Shown piece by piece: positions 15,683 through 19,169 of a stretch of DNA of 19,169 nt (its first letter is position 1; every line of letters begins with the position of its first letter). Made by a program: the position numbers and the translations under genes. Where the stretch lies: the NCBI GenBank assembly GCA_028688175.1, contig JAQTYS010000019.1, forward strand, positions 1 to 19,169. The letters run 5' to 3'. The DNA comes from Methanothrix sp. (lineage in GTDB: Archaea; Halobacteriota; Methanosarcinia; Methanotrichales; Methanotrichaceae). The notes below the pieces were generated by a model. That model was not told the origin of the DNA. It searched no databases and saw only the letters and a list, made by a program, of their open reading frames with translations.

Positions 15683-17172
15683 ATCTGGGTCAGAGTAATA
15701 ACAGGCTCCATGACCTGAGTTGCCGCTGTTCCCATTATATCTGTAATCAGCCCGGGCTGAATGCCGAAGATCAATGAGAGCACTATGATCATGGCCATGG
15801 AGAACAGCTCGTAGGCATGCGGTTCATGTACATTCATATATTTCTTCAATATCGGCCCGAACATGGCTTTTTGCATGGCCCAGAGATGATAAGCAGCCGT
15901 TATGGCCACGCTCAGGAAGACAACGAACATGGTGTAGCCGGGCAGCGTTGCATAAGATCCGGTCAGAACCATGAACTCAGCCACGAAGCCGCTCATGCCC
16001 GGCAGTCCCAATGAGGCCATGAATCCGGCCAGCATGATGACTGCGAATTTGGGCATGCGATCAGCCAGTCCACCCAGATCGGCAATGACCCTGGTTCCTA
16101 CCACGTGCTGGATGGTACCAGCAGACATGAAGAGGACGCAGGTGATAATGCCGTGAGAGAACTGCTGGAACATGGCTCCGGTAACCGACATCCAGGTAAA
16201 GGCCACGGCTCCAAGTGTTACAAAGCCCATATGGCTGACGGATGAGTATGCTACCAGCTTCTTGATATCCTTCTGAGCCAGTGCCATGAAGGCTCCGTAG
16301 ACAATGGAAATCACCGCAATGATGGCGATGATGGTCACGAATGCCTTATCGACGCTGGGGAGCATGGGCATAATGACCCTGAAGAGGCCGTATCCGCCCA
16401 TCTTAAGCAGCAGAGCTGCCAGCACAACCGAACCGGCTGTTGGTGCCTCAACGTGAGCATCAGGCAGCCAGGTATGGAAGGGGAAGGCAGGCATCTTAAC
16501 CAGGAATCCCAGGAGAAGTCCGGCGAAGATGATATTGAGCAGGCCAGTTGGGAAGATGGTCTTGTCTGCTGTCGCTGCCAGCAATGTCAACATATCGAAG
16601 GTTCGTGTCCCCTCAGGCGTCTGGTAGGTGAAGTACAGGGCAAAGATGGCCAGTAGCATTACCAGGCTTGCCACGTGGGTGTAGATGAAGAACTTGATGG
16701 CAGCATAATCCTTTCTCGGTCCGCCCCACGATCCAATGAGGAAGAACATGGGGATGAGCACTATCTCCCAGAAGATGTAGAACAGGAAGAAGTCCAGAGA
16801 TGTAAAGACTCCCAGCACGCCAACTTCATTGAGCAGAAGCAGGGCAAAGTACTGATTGGGCTTCTTGGTCTCTCCCCAGGAGTATATTATTACCAGTACC
16901 GATACTATAGTAGAAAGCAGCACTAAGGGAAAACCTATGCCGTCGACGCCTACGGTGTATTTGACGCCGAGAGACGGAACCCAGTCATAACTCTCTACGA
17001 ACTGCATTAATTTGGAAGTTTTGTCAAACTCCATATACATTTGCAGGGATAGGGCTAAAGGTATAAGCGAGGCTATTAGAGCCACGAATTTGGCCTTGGT
17101 TCCCGCAAAGAAGGATACCACTGCCCCCAGAAGGGGAATGGCAATCAATAGCGAGATCACATTTGAGATCAT
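15670..17172 (-). CDS. fpoM: F420H2 dehydrogenase membrane subunit M (NuoM-like antiporter subunit)
   Basis: A 500-residue polytopic protein of the Proton_antipo_M family and the middle antiporter-like subunit of the membrane arm. The residues needed for proton transfer in NuoM-type subunits can be read directly: E136 (YIFWEIVLIPMFFLIGSWGG), K226 (FLVKMPAFPFHTWLPDAHVE), K257 (LLLKMGGYGLFR), H314 (SSVSHMGFV), H340 (QQFSHG) and E399 (GFVAEFMVL). The glutamate instead of lysine at the last position and FHTWLPDAHVEAPTAGS mark it as M type. ATG overlaps the fpoL stop by 4 nt (ATGA), and GGAGGTG lies 8 nt ahead inside fpoL, so translation is coupled. No unusual insertions or breaks. Confidence 0.96.
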   Translation of the reverse strand: MISNVISLLIAIPLLGAVVSFFAGTKAKFVALIASLIPLALSLQMYMEFDKTSKLMQFVESYDWVPSLGVKYTVGVDGIGFPLVLLSTIVSVLVIIYSWGETKKPNQYFALLLLNEVGVLGVFTSLDFFLFYIFWEIVLIPMFFLIGSWGGPRKDYAAIKFFIYTHVASLVMLLAIFALYFTYQTPEGTRTFDMLTLLAATADKTIFPTGLLNIIFAGLLLGFLVKMPAFPFHTWLPDAHVEAPTAGSVVLAALLLKMGGYGLFRVIMPMLPSVDKAFVTIIAIIAVISIVYGAFMALAQKDIKKLVAYSSVSHMGFVTLGAVAFTWMSVTGAMFQQFSHGIITCVLFMSAGTIQHVVGTRVIADLGGLADRMPKFAVIMLAGFMASLGLPGMSGFVAEFMVLTGSYATLPGYTMFVVFLSVAITAAYHLWAMQKAMFGPILKKYMNVHEPHAYELFSMAMIIVLSLIFGIQPGLITDIMGTAATQVMEPVITLTQMGVI

Positions 17173-19169
17173 ACCAGGCCCACCTCCATAGCCAGAGTAA
17201 TTACAACCACCAGCACCACTACTCCCAGCACCAGTGCTGTGACATAGTTTTGCACCACACCGGTCTGAACCTTTCTGATATGCTGTGCGAATCCCATAAC
17301 CCAGGCAGACAGCCAGTTAAGCCAGCCGTCCACCAGCTTGATGTCGATCATATTGCAGATCAACGCCGTGCCGTAGACTACTGTCTCAGCAAACCAGCCG
17401 GTCAGGATCTCATGCTGATAGTATCCCTTGAGCAGCAATTTCCGGATAGGGTCCTTGTCGCCTGTAACCTGGCTTGGGTCAAACTTCTTGATTTTATCCC
17501 AGTAGAACAGCCCGGCTGTAAGAATACCGCCAATGGCTACGATTATTGGCAATATCTGGATGTACCAGGGCTCTCCCGCTTCTCCTTCTCCGCCTTCTTC
17601 TCCTTCGCCAGCAGCTCCATGACCGCCTTCAGCAGCTTCCGAAGCTCCTTTCTCCTCTTCAAGAGCCGCACCCTCGGGAGCGGCGTGCCCTTCAAGGACA
17701 TGTCCACCGATTATGCCAAGCTGGGCAAAGTCTACATCGTAATGTTCGAAATTGGAATCAAGATAGCTGTAGAAGTCTTCTTGAGCCGCAAAGCCGAATC
17801 CAAAGGCAAATACTGCTAAGATCACCAGCGGCCCGATCATGACCATGGGCGACTCGTGTTTGCCATAGTCGGATCTTTCCTTGCCGGTAAAGACCGAGAA
17901 CCACATCCTGAAGGTGTAAATAGCCGTCAAGACCGCTGCCAGTACCAGCATTATGTAGGGCAGGAAATTGATCATTACGCCGTACTCGTAGGCAATTACT
18001 ATGATCTCGTCTTTGGAGAAGAATCCCGTGAATAATGGGAATCCGGCCAAAGAAAGTGCGCCTACTAGCATGGTGTACATGGTCCACTTCATGTATTTTC
18101 CAACGCCTCCCATCTCTCGCATGTCGTTGGTATTTACGGCGTGAATGACTGAGCCTGCACCCAGGAAGAGAAGCGCCTTGAAGAAGGAATGTCCAATCAG
18201 ATGGAAGATGGAAACGCCCACCGCAAAGGTTCCAACAGCTGCTCCTACTCCTAAGCCCGCCATCATAAAGCCGAGCTGCGAGACTGTGGAAAAAGCCAGC
18301 ACTCTCTTGATATCAAAGGAAGTCAGACCCATGGTTGCCGCAAACAGAGCAGTGAAAGCACCAACTGCAGCTACTGCCGTCAGCCCGTAAGGTGCGGCGT
18401 AGAAGAGCGGGAACATTCTGGCCACCAGGTAAACACCTGCGGTAACCATGGTCGCAGCATGGATCATGGCTGAGACGGTGGTTGGACCTTCCATGGCATC
18501 AGGAAGCCAGACATGCAGGGGGAACTGACCTGATTTGCCCACTGCGCCGCCGAGCAGTCCCAGAGCGATGAGCGTCAGCTGATCTGCTGGAATCTGGGCC
18601 ACATGAGCATAGATCACCGGGAACTGCAAGAGGTACTCTCCGGGTGCGAGAGTGAGGTTCAGGTTGGCAAGATTATTGTAGAGCAGAATTATACCTGCCA
18701 GGAAAAGAACGTCGCCCACGCGCGTTGTCAGGAAAGCCTTCTTAGCAGCCGCAGCAGCGGAAGGTTTTCTGTACCAAAAGCCGATCAATAGATAAGAACA
18801 AAGTCCCACCAGCTCCCAGAATATGAAGAGCTGAAGCAGGTTATCGGCATAGATCAGGCCCAGCATGGAAGCTGTGAAAAGCGCCGCTTCCGCAAAGTAT
18901 CTCGCTGCGCCCGGATCGCCATTCATGTATCCATTGGCATAGGTATGAATCAGTGTAACCACGAAGGTTACCATGAGAAGCATCACTAGCGCCAGTGGAT
19001 CAATCAGTATGCCCACATTGAAATTAGCGAACCAGGGCATGGACTGATGAATTATCTTATCCGGATATGTCTCTGAGAATATTCCCAGCGATAGTATGAG
19101 ACCTGCAAATGTCGCCAGAACGGTAAGGAAGCCTCCACCTCTGGGCAGATGCCATCCTACGAATAGGCA
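17169..19169 (-). CDS. fpoL: F420H2 dehydrogenase membrane subunit L (NuoL-like), 5' end cut by window edge
   Basis: The frame is open to the right edge. The first internal Met (19040) is not the start: the 43 codons upstream encode an L-type first-helix segment (WHLPRGGGFL, then TVLATFAGLILSLGIF). Counting from that Met, conserved residues are E76 (FIFWELVGLCSYLLIGFWY), K169 (GAVGKSGQFPLHVWLPDAM), H194 (SAMIHAATMV), H280/H284/K288 (FHLIGHSFFKALLFL) and K343 (GFFSKDEI). The C-terminal part keeps the features that define L: a helical stretch after KGYYQHEILT that should form the lateral helix, then RKVQTGVVQNY and a last membrane helix. An acidic, low-complexity Glu/Gly/Ala loop (about 447-491) precedes it. 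The protein anchors the distal end of the membrane arm and pumps protons. In Methanothrix the complex is thought to take electrons from ferredoxin because FpoF is missing; the input genes lie outside this window. Confidence 0.95.
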   Translation of the reverse strand, partial: CLFVGWHLPRGGGFLTVLATFAGLILSLGIFSETYPDKIIHQSMPWFANFNVGILIDPLALVMLLMVTFVVTLIHTYANGYMNGDPGAARYFAEAALFTASMLGLIYADNLLQLFIFWELVGLCSYLLIGFWYRKPSAAAAAKKAFLTTRVGDVLFLAGIILLYNNLANLNLTLAPGEYLLQFPVIYAHVAQIPADQLTLIALGLLGGAVGKSGQFPLHVWLPDAMEGPTTVSAMIHAATMVTAGVYLVARMFPLFYAAPYGLTAVAAVGAFTALFAATMGLTSFDIKRVLAFSTVSQLGFMMAGLGVGAAVGTFAVGVSIFHLIGHSFFKALLFLGAGSVIHAVNTNDMREMGGVGKYMKWTMYTMLVGALSLAGFPLFTGFFSKDEIIVIAYEYGVMINFLPYIMLVLAAVLTAIYTFRMWFSVFTGKERSDYGKHESPMVMIGPLVILAVFAFGFGFAAQEDFYSYLDSNFEHYDVDFAQLGIIGGHVLEGHAAPEGAALEEEKGASEAAEGGHGAAGEGEEGGEGEAGEPWYIQILPIIVAIGGILTAGLFYWDKIKKFDPSQVTGDKDPIRKLLLKGYYQHEILTGWFAETVVYGTALICNMIDIKLVDGWLNWLSAWVMGFAQHIRKVQTGVVQNYVTALVLGVVVLVVVITLAMEVGLV

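Noticed and set aside
17169..19040. FpoL starting at Met 19040
   Set aside because: The frame is open upstream to the window edge and encodes a typical first membrane helix of L-type subunits.
14172..19169. Mrp-type sodium/proton antiporter operon
   Set aside because: The L-M-N order, the N-type WAPDTYEGAP motif and the L-type C-terminal lateral-helix region point to a complex I-like enzyme; no small Mrp genes are present.

Overview
The window most probably comes from a methanogenic archaeon of the Methanothrix (Methanosaeta) / Methanosarcinales type. The reasons are: (i) three consecutive genes for the proton-pumping membrane arm of an F420H2 dehydrogenase-type complex (order L-M-N), with no fpoO-like gene after fpoN; (ii) two giant secreted proteins built from NosD/PbH1 right-handed beta-helix repeats and DUF11 repeats, a protein style common in Methanosarcinales; (iii) archaeal expression signals (BRE/TATA-like boxes, GGAGGTG/GGTGATC ribosome sites, oligo-T termination). 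The genus is inferred from gene content, not from a marker gene.

Layout. Positions 1-99 (minus) hold the start of a possible small protein that runs off the left edge. Positions 100-225 look like a divergent promoter region. Positions 226-5730 (+) encode an 1834-residue exported beta-helix protein with a C-terminal beta-sandwich, one transmembrane anchor and a charged tail. Only 35 bp later it meets, tail to tail, the end of a 2671-residue secreted protein (5766-13781, minus). That protein has five tandem beta-helix domains, three DUF11-like domains, an unrecognised domain of about 330 residues, and two more DUF11-like domains. Positions 13782-14171 are a non-coding spacer with the promoter of the giant gene at one end and the fpo terminator at the other. 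Positions 14172-19169 (minus) hold fpoN, fpoM and fpoL. They are packed with a 1-nt gap and a 4-nt overlap, and fpoL is cut off at its 5' end by the window edge.

How they work together. FpoL, FpoM and FpoN are the three antiporter-like subunits of the membrane arm. They keep the Lys/Glu residues expected for proton translocation and should form one translationally coupled unit downstream of the other fpo genes outside the window. The two giant proteins are not obviously part of energy metabolism. Signal peptides, many N-glycosylation sequons, repeat architecture and a membrane anchor in one of them point to the cell surface or sheath. The larger one shows in-frame segmental duplication and mosaic exchange between its own domains. 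The most unusual items are the five CxxC-plus-double-sequon modules and the C-terminal sandwich/anchor in the first protein, and the mosaic repeats and the unrecognised domain in the second. I see no CRISPR array, tRNA, rRNA, transposase or phage gene.
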